Part shown: piece by piece, positions 1 to 5,089 of the stretch
Layout: every line of letters begins with the position of its first letter
Numbering within the stretch: the first letter of the stretch is position 1
Origin: Methylococcaceae bacterium
GTDB lineage: Bacteria; Pseudomonadota; Gammaproteobacteria; Methylococcales; Methylomonadaceae
Reading direction: 5' to 3'
Assembly (NCBI GenBank): GCA_003542275.1
Contig: DPKY01000159.1
Span: 1-5,089 of the forward strand
Length of the DNA: 5,089 nt
The notes under the pieces: generated by a model
The model's database searches: none
What the model was told of the DNA's origin: nothing
Seen by the model: the letters and a program-made list of their open reading frames with translations, nothing else
Program-made: the position numbers and the translations under genes

Positions 1-196
1 CAATGATATCTTTGCGGTATTTGTGAATTAAAAACCCACTCACTACCCCCAAACCAAACACAACAATTGGATTTTTTACTGCAATACGCATTACATTACT
101 CCCACTATAAACAACGGCTGAGGCAATAGAGCCTTTAAAAATTTCTTTGGATAATGAATCCTTGTCATGTCGCATGGCTTTATGTGCTGGCTTCAT
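1..196 (-). CDS. small membrane protein, partial (C-terminus beyond window)
   Basis: The first 65 residues of an open frame run off the left edge. The N-terminal part is basic and histidine-rich (KPAHKAMRHDKD). It is followed by an amphipathic stretch (about residues 15-41) and one likely transmembrane helix (about 43-57, glycine-rich with GLGVVSG), then a positively charged HKYRK, suggesting the following part stays in the cytoplasm. The first ATG in frame is at 196. A GGGGA stands 9 bases before it and serves as a plausible ribosome binding site. The frame stays open for a further 11 codons upstream but has no usual start codon there. It begins 29 bp after the stop of the Cys-rich metal-binding gene on the same strand, so the two are probably co-transcribed. 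I do not recognise the family. A role beside the metal-binding protein in a membrane metal-handling unit is inference from position only. Confidence 0.7.
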   Translation of the reverse strand, partial: MKPAHKAMRHDKDSLSKEIFKGSIASAVVYSGSNVMRIAVKNPIVVFGLGVVSGFLIHKYRKDII

Positions 197-225
197 TGGC
201 CAATGTCCCCATTTTGCATTCGTTT

Positions 226-384
226 CTATTCAGGCAAAATATCATTTTCATTAAGCATTTCATAAATGCCTTTGCACCCTTCGCAACAAAAATGTTTCTC
301 ACCCGTTTTTGTTTTTAACGTCAGTCCTGAGATTTCAACAACGAGTTGACACAAATCACAGAGTTTTTTCTCTTCTTCGCTCAT
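226..384 (-). CDS. stand-alone Cys-rich metal-binding domain protein (P-type ATPase N-terminal type, 52 aa)
   Basis: This complete 52-residue cytoplasmic protein has a CxxC pair (C9, C12), a second cluster FCCEGC (C33, C34, C37) and then KGIYEML. This is the pattern of the putative metal-binding domain of cation-transport ATPases (the PF12156 type), which normally forms the extreme N-terminus of CcoI/FixI-like copper P-type ATPases. Here it stands alone with no ATPase fused: the frame ends in TAG right after the domain. The start at 384 is supported by an AGAGGA ribosome binding site (391-396) six bases upstream. The protein is too short for the usual minimum-length filters and is easily missed. 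The Cys pattern suggests it binds a soft metal such as copper or zinc. Donation to a membrane ATPase or oxidase assembly is inference from the family. It lies between two small membrane proteins on the same strand and may have its own promoter at 417-445. Confidence 0.85.
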   Translation of the reverse strand: MSEEEKKLCDLCQLVVEISGLTLKTKTGEKHFCCEGCKGIYEMLNENDILPE

Positions 385-390
385 ATATGA

Positions 391-396
391 TCCTCT
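391..396 (-). promoter_or_regulatory. ribosome binding site of the 52-aa metal-binding gene
   Basis: AGAGGA read on the minus strand, six bases before the ATG at 384. It decides that this very short frame is a real gene rather than chance. Confidence 0.7.
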
Positions 397-416
397 ACAC
401 CATCAATGCAGCCCGA

Positions 417-445
417 ATCATAACAAAACTCAGCCGCCCTCACAA
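417..445 (-). promoter_or_regulatory. candidate sigma-70 promoter for the metal-binding gene
   Basis: On the minus strand a TTGTGA box (440-445) is followed after exactly 17 bases by TATGAT (417-422), one mismatch from the -10 consensus. Transcription would start near 410, giving a leader of about 26 bases before the ATG at 384. It lies in the 92-bp gap after the 65-aa gene, so the second and third small genes could be expressed independently of the first. The -35 box is only a 4/6 match, and this is a prediction from sequence. Confidence 0.4.
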
Positions 446-476
446 TCGCCGGCTTTTGTCGCGTTGACAGCATACG

Positions 477-674
477 CTACCCCTGCGCCGCTTTGGTTGA
501 AGCCTTCATTAACGCGATGCGCAGCGCCCCCGTCAAACTCGCCCCCAGCCCAAGACGCATCGCAAAGGCAGGTAAAATAATCATCGAGGTCACAGCAAGC
601 CCCGCGCCCAAGAGTAGCGCCGTGTTATTATTTTTAGCAGATTTAACCGATGTAGCCAGATTCGTTGAATTCAT
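477..674 (-). CDS. small single-helix membrane protein (65 aa), unknown function
   Basis: This complete 65-residue protein has a polar N-terminus (residues 1-17, ending SAKNNN). One hydrophobic segment spans about residues 18-40 (TALLLGAGLAV then SMIILPAFAM). A glycine/alanine-rich, mildly amphipathic tail (GLGASLTGALRIALMKAS) ends in TAG. The start at 674 is supported by a GAGG ribosome binding site eight bases upstream. There are no cysteines or histidines, so it is not itself an obvious metal ligand. It is the first gene of the minus-strand small-gene cluster and lies directly downstream of the sigma-54-like promoter at 743-759. I do not recognise the family. The plus-strand frame overlapping it (493-789) has no ribosome binding site and unlikely composition, so this strand is preferred. 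A membrane scaffold or accessory to the neighbouring metal-binding protein is only a guess. Confidence 0.7.
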   Translation of the reverse strand: MNSTNLATSVKSAKNNNTALLLGAGLAVTSMIILPAFAMRLGLGASLTGALRIALMKASTKAAQG

Positions 675-690
675 GATAAAAACCTCAGCA

Positions 691-731
691 AAACAAAAGA
701 AAGTAGCGGGCGCGTTAAAATCCGCCCTACT
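691..731 (-). terminator. hairpin plus T-rich tract in the leader of the small-gene cluster (attenuator-like)
   Basis: On the minus strand AGTAG+GGCG (731-723) pairs with CGCC and CTACT (712-709 and 706-702). There is a two-base bulge on the second arm and a ten-base loop (713-722). The hairpin is followed at once by TTTCTTTTGTTTT. It falls between the predicted sigma-54 start (about 732) and the ribosome binding site of the 65-aa gene. It could act as a leader attenuator or as a 5' stabilising hairpin; sequence alone does not decide. Confidence 0.4.
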
Positions 732-742
732 CTCACCTTATT

Positions 743-759
743 TGCACAAGGTGTGCCAA
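743..759 (-). promoter_or_regulatory. candidate sigma-54 (RpoN) promoter
   Basis: On the minus strand the sequence TTGGCAC, then seven bases, then TGC and A fits the -24/-12 pattern. The key GG and GC doublets are separated by exactly 10 bases. Most of the extended consensus is met: YTGGCAC at -24 and TGCW at -12, with the first T of TTGC replaced by G. The GC lies at 744-745, placing the start near 732, about 58 bases before the ATG at 674. This implies activation by an enhancer-binding protein with ATP hydrolysis. The match is visual. Confidence 0.55.
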
Positions 760-813
760 TTAAATAACACTTTAAATTCAATAAGTTAAAAATAAACTCA
801 TTCAAAAAAACCA

Positions 814-839
814 AAAAGTGTGTGATATGACACACTTTT
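814..839. promoter_or_regulatory. perfect 10-bp-arm palindrome, likely operator or activator site
   Basis: AAAAGTGTGT (814-823) and its exact reverse complement ACACACTTTT (830-839) flank a six-base centre, GATATG. The centre of symmetry is about 95 bp upstream of the start predicted for the sigma-54-like promoter at 743-759, a usual distance for an enhancer-binding activator. The core fits TGT-N10-ACA, the form of a NifA upstream site. It also resembles a CRP/FNR-family site, with TGTG and CACA eight bases apart. The sequence does not tell which protein binds. Confidence 0.5.
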
Positions 840-848
840 ATTGCGTCA

Positions 849-888
849 TTTGCCCTACTTTTTTACAATTTGTCCTTTACTTTTTCAG
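849..888. repeat. two imperfect tandem 20-base units
   Basis: TTTGCCCT..ACTTTTTT (849-868) is followed directly by TTTGTCCTTTACTTTTT (869-888). The copies match with one substitution and small gaps in the T runs. The element is low in complexity and its role is unknown. Confidence 0.35.
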
Positions 889-986
889 CAATCAAACGAC
901 AACAGTAGCGGGGATGACACCGTTTAGGGCAATCAATGCGCTCGCGCAGATTGCATGAAAAAACCCAAGACAGCGTAAAATTCGGT

Positions 987-992
987 TATAAT
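987..992 (+). promoter_or_regulatory. -10 box of the infA promoter
   Basis: A perfect TATAAT preceded by GGT, with a predicted start about 45 bases before the infA ATG. No good -35 element lies 16-18 bases upstream, so it may depend on an activator or on contacts just upstream of the -10. Confidence 0.5.
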
Positions 993-1043
993 CATGCGTT
1001 TATATTTTAAACTTCACTACATTCAAAGAGAAAAAACCACAAA

Positions 1044-1262
1044 ATGGCTAAAGAAGATCAAATTGAAATGGAAGGTAAAGTCATTGACACCTTACCTAAC
1101 ACAATGTTTCGCGTACAACTCGAGAACGGTCACATCGTCACCGCCCATATTTCAGGCAAAATGCGCAAGCACTATATCCGCATTTTAACAGGCGATAGTG
1201 TCAAAGTAGAGATGACACCTTATGATTTAACAAAAGGGCGCATTACGTTCCGCGTGCGTTAA
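1044..1262 (+). CDS. infA: translation initiation factor IF-1
   Basis: The gene encodes a 72-residue protein, the exact usual length of bacterial IF-1. It is a single OB-fold (S1-type) domain that binds the A site of the 30S subunit and helps IF-2 and IF-3 at initiation. The sequence is collinear with E. coli IF-1 and keeps the family blocks [39 protein letters not shown] and KGRI.FR. The ATG at 1044 fixes the conserved MAKED start. The ribosome binding site is weak (AGAG, 13 bases upstream). It is monocistronic here: the next gene, clpA, converges on it with 45 bp between the stops, as in E. coli but without the intervening tRNA. Expression is probably from the -10 box at 987-992. Confidence 0.98.
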   Translation: MAKEDQIEMEGKVIDTLPNTMFRVQLENGHIVTAHISGKMRKHYIRILTGDSVKVEMTPYDLTKGRITFRVR

Positions 1263-1279
1263 GCTCGCACTCAACGCAC
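1254..1279. other. inverted repeat at the infA stop codon
   Basis: GTGCGTT (1254-1260) and AACGCAC (1273-1279) form a 7-bp stem around a 12-base loop that overlaps the infA stop. There is no T run on either side, so it is not a classical intrinsic terminator. It is the only structure in the short gap between the convergent infA and clpA genes and could mark or protect 3' ends. Confidence 0.3.
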
Positions 1280-1307
1280 AACGCCGCTCCTCTCACTTTA
1301 CATTTAG

Positions 1308-3569
1308 TTAGCTCGTTAGCGCTTTTTCTTGGCTTTTAATCGTAAAAGTCAATTCATTTTGCTTCACGCTAATTTTCACATGTCCGCCGTGCGCGAGTTC
1401 GCCAAAAAGCAAATCATTGGCTAATGGTTTTTTGATTCGCTCTTGAATCAATCGCGCCATAGGACGTGCGCCCATTTTCGCATCGCATCCGTTTTCAGCG
1501 AGCCATAAACGGGCTTTGCTGTCGAGTGATAAGGTCACGTTTTTGTCGGCAAGCAAGGTTTCGAGCTCAAAAATGAACTTGTCCACAACATGACCCACAA
1601 TTTGCATATCAAGGGATTTGAACTGAATAATCGCATCGAGGCGATTGCGAAACTCCGGTGAGAAGCCTTTTTCAATGACTTTGAGACTATCACTAGCGTG
1701 GTCTTGTTGAGTAAAACCCATCGACGCACGACTTCCCTCTTCTGCACCCGCATTTGTGGTCATAATTAAAATGACATTACGGAAATCGGCTTTGCGCCCA
1801 TTATTGTCGGTAAGTGTGCCATGATCCATCACTTGCAAGAGTAGATTAAACACATCTGGGTGCGCTTTTTCCAACTCATCAAGGAGCAATACGGCGTGTG
1901 GGTGTTTGTTAATTTGCTCGGTCAGCAAACCGCCTTGATCAAACCCAACGTAACCCGGTGGCGCACCAATCAAACGCGACACGGTATGGCGCTCCATATA
2001 CTCAGACATATCAAAGCGAATGAGCTCAATACCTAATACTTTGGCAAGCTGGCGCGTAACCTCCGTTTTGCCGACGCCCGTTGGCCCTGCAAATAAGAAA
2101 GCGCCAATGGTTTTTTGCGCATCACGCAACCCCGCGCGTGAGAGCGTAATCGCTGACGATAAGGCGCCAATGGCTTCATCTTGCCCAAAAACAAGCATTT
2201 TGAGATTCTTTTCTAAATTCGCCAATTTGTCCACGTCATTTGACGAAACCGATTTAGCCGGAATTCGCGCAATTTTGGCGACAATTTCTTCAATATCAAC
2301 AGCTTCAATGACGGATTTACGCACCTCCGCTGACGCCATGCGTTGCTTTGCCCCCGCTTCATCAATCACGTCAATGGCTTTGTCGGGAAGGTGACGGTCT
2401 GTGATATAGCGCTCTGACAACTCGGCGGCAAGACGCAGCGCATCGGGCGAATAGCTGACATTGTGATGCTCTTCAAAACGGGTTTTTAAGCCTTTAAGAA
2501 TTAAAATCGTCTCGTCAACAGACGGCTCTAAAATATCCACTTTTTGAAAACGCCGCGCCAATGCGTGGTCTTTTTCAAAAATACCACGATATTCTTGATA
2601 CGTTGTGGAACCAATACAGCGCAACTGCCCTGACGCGAGCATGGGTTTAATCAAATTCGCCGCATCCATCACACCACCCGACGCCGAACCGGCGCCAATA
2701 ATCGTGTGAATTTCATCAATGAATAAAATCGCGTGTGGCTGTTTTTTAAGCTGATTGAGCAATGATTTTAAGCGCTTCTCAAAATCGCCACGGTATTTCG
2801 TTCCCGCCACGAGCGCCCCTAAATCCAGCGAATAAATCACGCAATCGAGCAACACATCTGGCACGCCTTCTTCGACAATGCGTTTTGCTAAACCCTCTGC
2901 AATCGCGGTTTTGCCCACGCCCGCCTCGCCCACGAGAAGCGGATTATTTTTGCGACGACGACAGAGCGTTTGAATGGTGCGCTCCACTTCCAGCGTGCGA
3001 CCAATTAACGGGTCAATACGCCCACTGATGGCCTCTTCATTCAAATTGACCGTAAATTGCTCAAGAGAACGATTGGCTTCGTTGTCTTGCTGTTTTTTAC
3101 TGGCACCATTTTCATTGCCAAAATGTTCGTCATCGTCCGTCTTTTGGATACCATGCGCAATAAAATTAACCACATCAAGTCGTGTAATCTCTTGTTTATT
3201 AAGTAAATACACCGCATGAGACTCTTGCTCGCTAAACAAAGCAATAAGCAAATTAGCCCCCGTCACTTCGGTTTTATCCGAAGCTTGCACATTAAACACG
3301 GCGCGTTGCAACACGCGCTGAAAACCCAGCGTGGGCTGGGTATCGCGCGTTGTACTGTCAGGCAGGTAAGACGCGGTTTCATCAATAAACAACGCGAGCT
3401 GACCGCGCAACGCATTCACGTCCGCATGACACGCTTTTAAAACCGGTTGTACATCCGGATTATCCAGCAATGCAAATAAGAGATGCTCGACCGTAATAAA
3501 TTCATGGCGCTGTTTGCGGGCGGCTTTAAAGGCAGTATTTAACGTCAGTTCTAATGCTTTACTTAACAT
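1308..3569 (-). CDS. clpA: ATP-dependent Clp protease ATP-binding subunit ClpA
   Basis: The 753-residue protein (E. coli ClpA has 758) is the AAA+ unfoldase that feeds proteins into the ClpP peptidase in the cytoplasm. Domains in order: Clp N-domain repeats (about 1-140) that dock ClpS; a charged, flexible linker (about 143-168); and AAA+ module D1 with Walker A GEAGVGKT (214-221), pore loop KYRG (258-261), Walker B ILFIDE (281-286) and arginines R339/R340. Module D2 follows, with Walker A GPTGVGKT (495-502), pore loop GYVG (539-542), Walker B VLLLDE (560-565) and arginine finger EFRNRLD near 639-645, then the C-terminal small domain. The ClpP-docking loop reads MGF at 617-619, where E. coli has IGL. 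No ClpB/ClpC middle domain is present. The start at 3569 has an AAGGA site six bases upstream that overlaps the clpS stop, so translation is probably coupled to clpS. Confidence 0.97.
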   Translation of the reverse strand: MLSKALELTLNTAFKAARKQRHEFITVEHLLFALLDNPDVQPVLKACHADVNALRGQLALFIDETASYLPDSTTRDTQPTLGFQRVLQRAVFNVQASDKTEVTGANLLIALFSEQESHAVYLLNKQEITRLDVVNFIAHGIQKTDDDEHFGNENGASKKQQDNEANRSLEQFTVNLNEEAISGRIDPLIGRTLEVERTIQTLCRRRKNNPLLVGEAGVGKTAIAEGLAKRIVEEGVPDVLLDCVIYSLDLGALVAGTKYRGDFEKRLKSLLNQLKKQPHAILFIDEIHTIIGAGSASGGVMDAANLIKPMLASGQLRCIGSTTYQEYRGIFEKDHALARRFQKVDILEPSVDETILILKGLKTRFEEHHNVSYSPDALRLAAELSERYITDRHLPDKAIDVIDEAGAKQRMASAEVRKSVIEAVDIEEIVAKIARIPAKSVSSNDVDKLANLEKNLKMLVFGQDEAIGALSSAITLSRAGLRDAQKTIGAFLFAGPTGVGKTEVTRQLAKVLGIELIRFDMSEYMERHTVSRLIGAPPGYVGFDQGGLLTEQINKHPHAVLLLDELEKAHPDVFNLLLQVMDHGTLTDNNGRKADFRNVILIMTTNAGAEEGSRASMGFTQQDHASDSLKVIEKGFSPEFRNRLDAIIQFKSLDMQIVGHVVDKFIFELETLLADKNVTLSLDSKARLWLAENGCDAKMGARPMARLIQERIKKPLANDLLFGELAHGGHVKISVKQNELTFTIKSQEKALTS

Positions 3570-3575
3570 GACAAA

Positions 3576-3580
3576 TCCTT
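3576..3580 (-). promoter_or_regulatory. clpA ribosome binding site overlapping the clpS stop
   Basis: AAGGA on the minus strand, six bases before the clpA ATG at 3569, shares bases with the clpS TAA (3579-3581). This supports the chosen start and translational coupling of adaptor and unfoldase. Confidence 0.75.
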
Positions 3581-3902
3581 ACATTTCTTCCATCGTACAT
3601 TTGAGCGGGTGTTCATGCTCAAGCGAGTAATTGTTCACAATATACACTTTTGTTTCGGCGACATCTTTAGAGTAAGTGCCGCAAACACCCACGCCCTGCG
3701 TGTGAATTTGTAGCATCACCGTGGTGGCTTTCTCTTCGGGCATACCAAAGAAATGAATCAGCACATCAATCACAAAATCCATCGGCGTGAAATCATCGTT
3801 TAACAAAAGCACACGATACAGCGGTGGCTTTTTTAATTCTGGCCCTGCGTGTTGAAGCGCCAAATCATCGTCTTGTTGAAAAAAAGGCTTAAAATCAGGC
3901 AT
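3579..3902 (-). CDS. clpS: ATP-dependent Clp protease adaptor ClpS
   Basis: The 107-residue protein (E. coli ClpS has 106) is the N-recognin that binds bulky N-terminal residues and hands such substrates to ClpA. A variable N-terminal tail (1-25) precedes the conserved core: YRVLLLNDDFTPMDFVIDVL (29-48), an H-Q-G segment (67-70), CG (74-75) and VAETK (81-85), ending in EHEHPLKCT. The N-degron pocket residues known from E. coli are all present as N35, D36, M41 and H67. The ATG at 3902 has only a weak GAG nearby, but the length and alignment support it. The stop is 9 bp from clpA, the usual clpS-clpA pair. The 72-bp gap upstream is AT-rich and may hold its promoter, though I see no convincing -35/-10 pair. 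Confidence 0.97.
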   Translation of the reverse strand: MPDFKPFFQQDDDLALQHAGPELKKPPLYRVLLLNDDFTPMDFVIDVLIHFFGMPEEKATTVMLQIHTQGVGVCGTYSKDVAETKVYIVNNYSLEHEHPLKCTMEEM

Positions 3903-3974
3903 AACTCAATCAAATTGTTGAAACAAAAAGTAAAAAATTCGCTAGGCAATTCTTGTGGCTTCTGAAGAAAACAC

Positions 3975-4304
3975 TCATGCTTGTGCGGCAAAACAGTGCA
4001 CCCAAGCGCTGGCTTCATCGTTCCATTGCATTCCGCCGTGCATTTTCAAAATCAGCTCCCGATACATCTCAAGACTCGGATAGCCTTCGGCTTGCGCATC
4101 CGCGTCGGTCATGTCGCCTAACTTTTGCTGATATAAATCCGTGATGACAAATGTTTTGCCATCCAGTTCAAAAGTTTCATTGGGGTAACCATAGACCCCA
4201 TTGCGGCGCTGTTGCGTTTTTCGACCCGCTAGTGTGGCTTGCACTAATTTTTCATGCGTAACAAGGCGTTCAATCGAACAGGTTTTTTCTGGAAAATCCG
4301 TCAT
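3975..4304 (-). CDS. ASCH-domain (PUA-like) protein, 109 aa
   Basis: The small soluble protein resembles ASCH-domain proteins. It has the N-terminal motif LAGRKTQQRR (25-34), matching the family's GxKTxTxR pattern, then a beta-rich middle (FELDGKTFVITDLY) and the block L-G-D-M-T-D-A-D-A-Q-A-E-G-Y (62-75), followed by a helical C-terminus with W94 and W101. ASCH domains are related to PUA folds and are thought to bind RNA or modified nucleotides. The E. coli relative YqfB hydrolyses N4-acetylcytidine using Lys, Thr and Glu. Here K29 and a candidate glutamate (E73) are seen, but glutamine (Q32) sits where the threonine would be, so that activity is not supported. The ATG at 4304 has a weak GAG eight bases upstream. 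It lies between ubiD and clpS on the same strand, with gaps of 100 and 72 bp. The precise function is unknown. Confidence 0.75.
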   Translation of the reverse strand: MTDFPEKTCSIERLVTHEKLVQATLAGRKTQQRRNGVYGYPNETFELDGKTFVITDLYQQKLGDMTDADAQAEGYPSLEMYRELILKMHGGMQWNDEASAWVHCFAAQA

Positions 4305-4404
4305 ATCAAGCTCAACAGTTTAAGTAATACAAAAATAAAAACGACATTGTGACGCAAAACGCCACGAAGTGAAAGATGCAAGAGGCTGTGAAAATGAGCC
4401 TACA
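4305..4404. other. 100-bp gap between ubiD and the ASCH gene
   Basis: A weak 5-bp inverted repeat (AGGCT 4383-4387, AGCCT 4397-4401) follows the ubiD stop without a T run directly after it. A T-rich stretch on the minus strand (about 4330-4346) lies further down. No convincing promoter or terminator is seen. Confidence 0.4.
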
Positions 4405-5089
4405 CTACAATTTGTCCCAAATTGCATCAACACGCGCGATAATATCGGGCGTCATGGTAATGGTTTTTCCCCATTCGCGTGTCGTCTCGCCTGGCCATTT
4501 ATTGGTCGCATCAAATCCAACTTTTGAACCCAGTCCCGAAACAGGTGACGCAAAATCTAAATAATCAATGGGCGTATTTTCTAAAATCGTCAAGTCGCGT
4601 GCCGGATCCATGCGGGTTGTAATGGCCCAAACCACGTCTTGCCAATCCCGCACGTTAATATCGTCATCCACCACGATAACAAATTTTGTGTACATAAATT
4701 GCCGTAAAAATGACCATGTTCCCAGCATCACACGCTTTGCATGGCCGGCGTATTGTTTTTTCATGGAAATCACCGCCATGCGATAAGAACAACCTTCTGG
4801 CGGCAAATAAAAATCGACAATTTCAGGGAATTGTTTTTGTAAAATGGGCACAAAGACTTCGTTTAACGCCACGCCCAAAATCGCGGGTTCATCAGGCGGG
4901 CGTCCTGTATAGGTGCTGTGATAAATAGGGTTGCTGCGCTCGGTGATGGTTTCAATAGTAAACACGGGAAACTCACTGACTTCATTGTAGTAGCCCGTGT
5001 GGTCGCCAAAGGGTCCCTCGGGCGCCATCTCATTGGGATAAATAAACCCTTCCAAAACGATTTCTGCACTCGCTGGCACTTGCAGAGGG
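4405..5089 (-). CDS. ubiD: 4-hydroxy-3-polyprenylbenzoate decarboxylase UbiD, partial (N-terminus beyond window)
   Basis: The C-terminal 227 or so residues of UbiD are visible; the frame is open to the right edge. The enzyme uses prenylated FMN (made by UbiX) to decarboxylate 3-polyprenyl-4-hydroxybenzoate in ubiquinone synthesis, in the cytosol or at the membrane face. Family blocks seen in order are [23 protein letters not shown] (about 4981-5019), [80 protein letters not shown] and [10 protein letters not shown]. The acidic residues of EGPFGD match catalytic Glu positions known from fungal Fdc1; the partner arginine lies outside the window. A GTG at 5079 is an internal valine codon, not the start, because the conserved sequence continues upstream (PLQ). 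The protein ends at DKL, a few residues shorter than in E. coli. The family is usually near 490-500 residues, so roughly half is missing. Confidence 0.96.
   Translation of the reverse strand, partial: PLQVPASAEIVLEGFIYPNEMAPEGPFGDHTGYYNEVSEFPVFTIETITERSNPIYHSTYTGRPPDEPAILGVALNEVFVPILQKQFPEIVDFYLPPEGCSYRMAVISMKKQYAGHAKRVMLGTWSFLRQFMYTKFVIVVDDDINVRDWQDVVWAITTRMDPARDLTILENTPIDYLDFASPVSGLGSKVGFDATNKWPGETTREWGKTITMTPDIIARVDAIWDKL

Larger units (their letters stand above)
675..1043. other. 369-bp divergent intergenic region without genes
   Basis: This is AT-rich DNA between the minus-strand small-gene cluster and infA. It holds the leader hairpin (691-731), the sigma-54-like promoter (743-759), the palindrome (814-839), a pair of imperfect tandem 20-base units (849-888) and the infA -10 box (987-992). 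Between 889 and 980 I see no further structure. The plus-strand frame starting at 994 is a shadow that overlaps infA in another frame. Confidence 0.7.

Noticed and set aside
385..476. A further tiny gene (20 codons from a GTG) in the gap after the 65-aa gene
   Set aside because: It has no ribosome binding site or recognisable sequence, and it overlaps the candidate promoter boxes.
493..789. 98-codon plus-strand open frame overlapping the 65-aa minus-strand gene
   Set aside because: It has no ribosome binding site and no recognisable domain, and it runs through the predicted leader and sigma-54 site. The minus-strand frame has a good GAGG site and a clear membrane helix.
814..839. The palindrome as an intrinsic terminator
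   Set aside because: The stem is mainly A/T with alternating GT and no GC-rich core. No gene ends next to it on either strand. Its position relative to the promoter fits an operator better.
1263..1307. tRNA between infA and clpA, as serW in E. coli
   Set aside because: The gap is only 45 bp, too short for any tRNA.
2020..2394. 124-codon plus-strand open frame inside clpA
   Set aside because: It is an antisense shadow of the conserved clpA coding sequence with no independent support.
4383..4401. Terminator after ubiD
   Set aside because: The stem is only 5 bp with a 9-base loop, and no T run follows directly on the minus strand.
4405..5079. UbiD starting at the GTG at 5079
   Set aside because: The conserved UbiD sequence continues in frame to the window edge, and known UbiD proteins have about 265 more residues before this point. 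The GTG is an internal valine.

Overview
The window looks like chromosomal DNA from a gammaproteobacterium of moderate to low GC. The evidence is the close resemblance of IF-1, ClpA, ClpS and UbiD to enterobacterial proteins, and the convergent infA / clpS-clpA arrangement, which is also found in Escherichia coli. The genus cannot be fixed from the sequence. The serine tRNA that lies between clpA and infA in E. coli is absent: the two genes are only 45 bp apart.

Left part (1-674, all on the minus strand): three small genes not assigned to a named system. In transcription order they are a 65-residue one-helix membrane protein (477-674), a 52-residue stand-alone Cys-rich metal-binding domain (226-384) of the type normally found at the N-terminus of CcoI/FixI-type copper P-type ATPases, and the start of a small membrane protein that runs off the left edge (1-196).

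Regulatory stretch (675-1043, no gene): this lies between the divergent cluster and infA. It carries a good sigma-54-type promoter match pointing into the small-gene cluster (743-759). A perfect 10-bp-arm palindrome (814-839) is centred about 95 bp upstream of the expected start, where an enhancer-binding activator would sit. A hairpin followed by a T-rich run lies in the transcribed leader (691-731). An infA -10 box is at 987-992. The small-gene cluster therefore looks like a regulated unit rather than housekeeping.

Centre and right (1044-5089): infA (plus strand) converges on a minus-strand series that reads ubiD (partial), an ASCH-domain protein, clpS, clpA. ClpS delivers N-degron substrates to the ClpA unfoldase, which works with ClpP (not in the window). 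clpS and clpA are 9 bp apart and the clpA ribosome binding site overlaps the clpS stop codon. UbiD is the prenyl-FMN-dependent decarboxylase of ubiquinone synthesis. The 72-bp and 100-bp gaps beside the ASCH gene suggest it is not tightly coupled to either neighbour.

No insertion sequence, CRISPR array, tRNA, rRNA or phage gene is visible. The only part not explained as ordinary core genome is 1-840.
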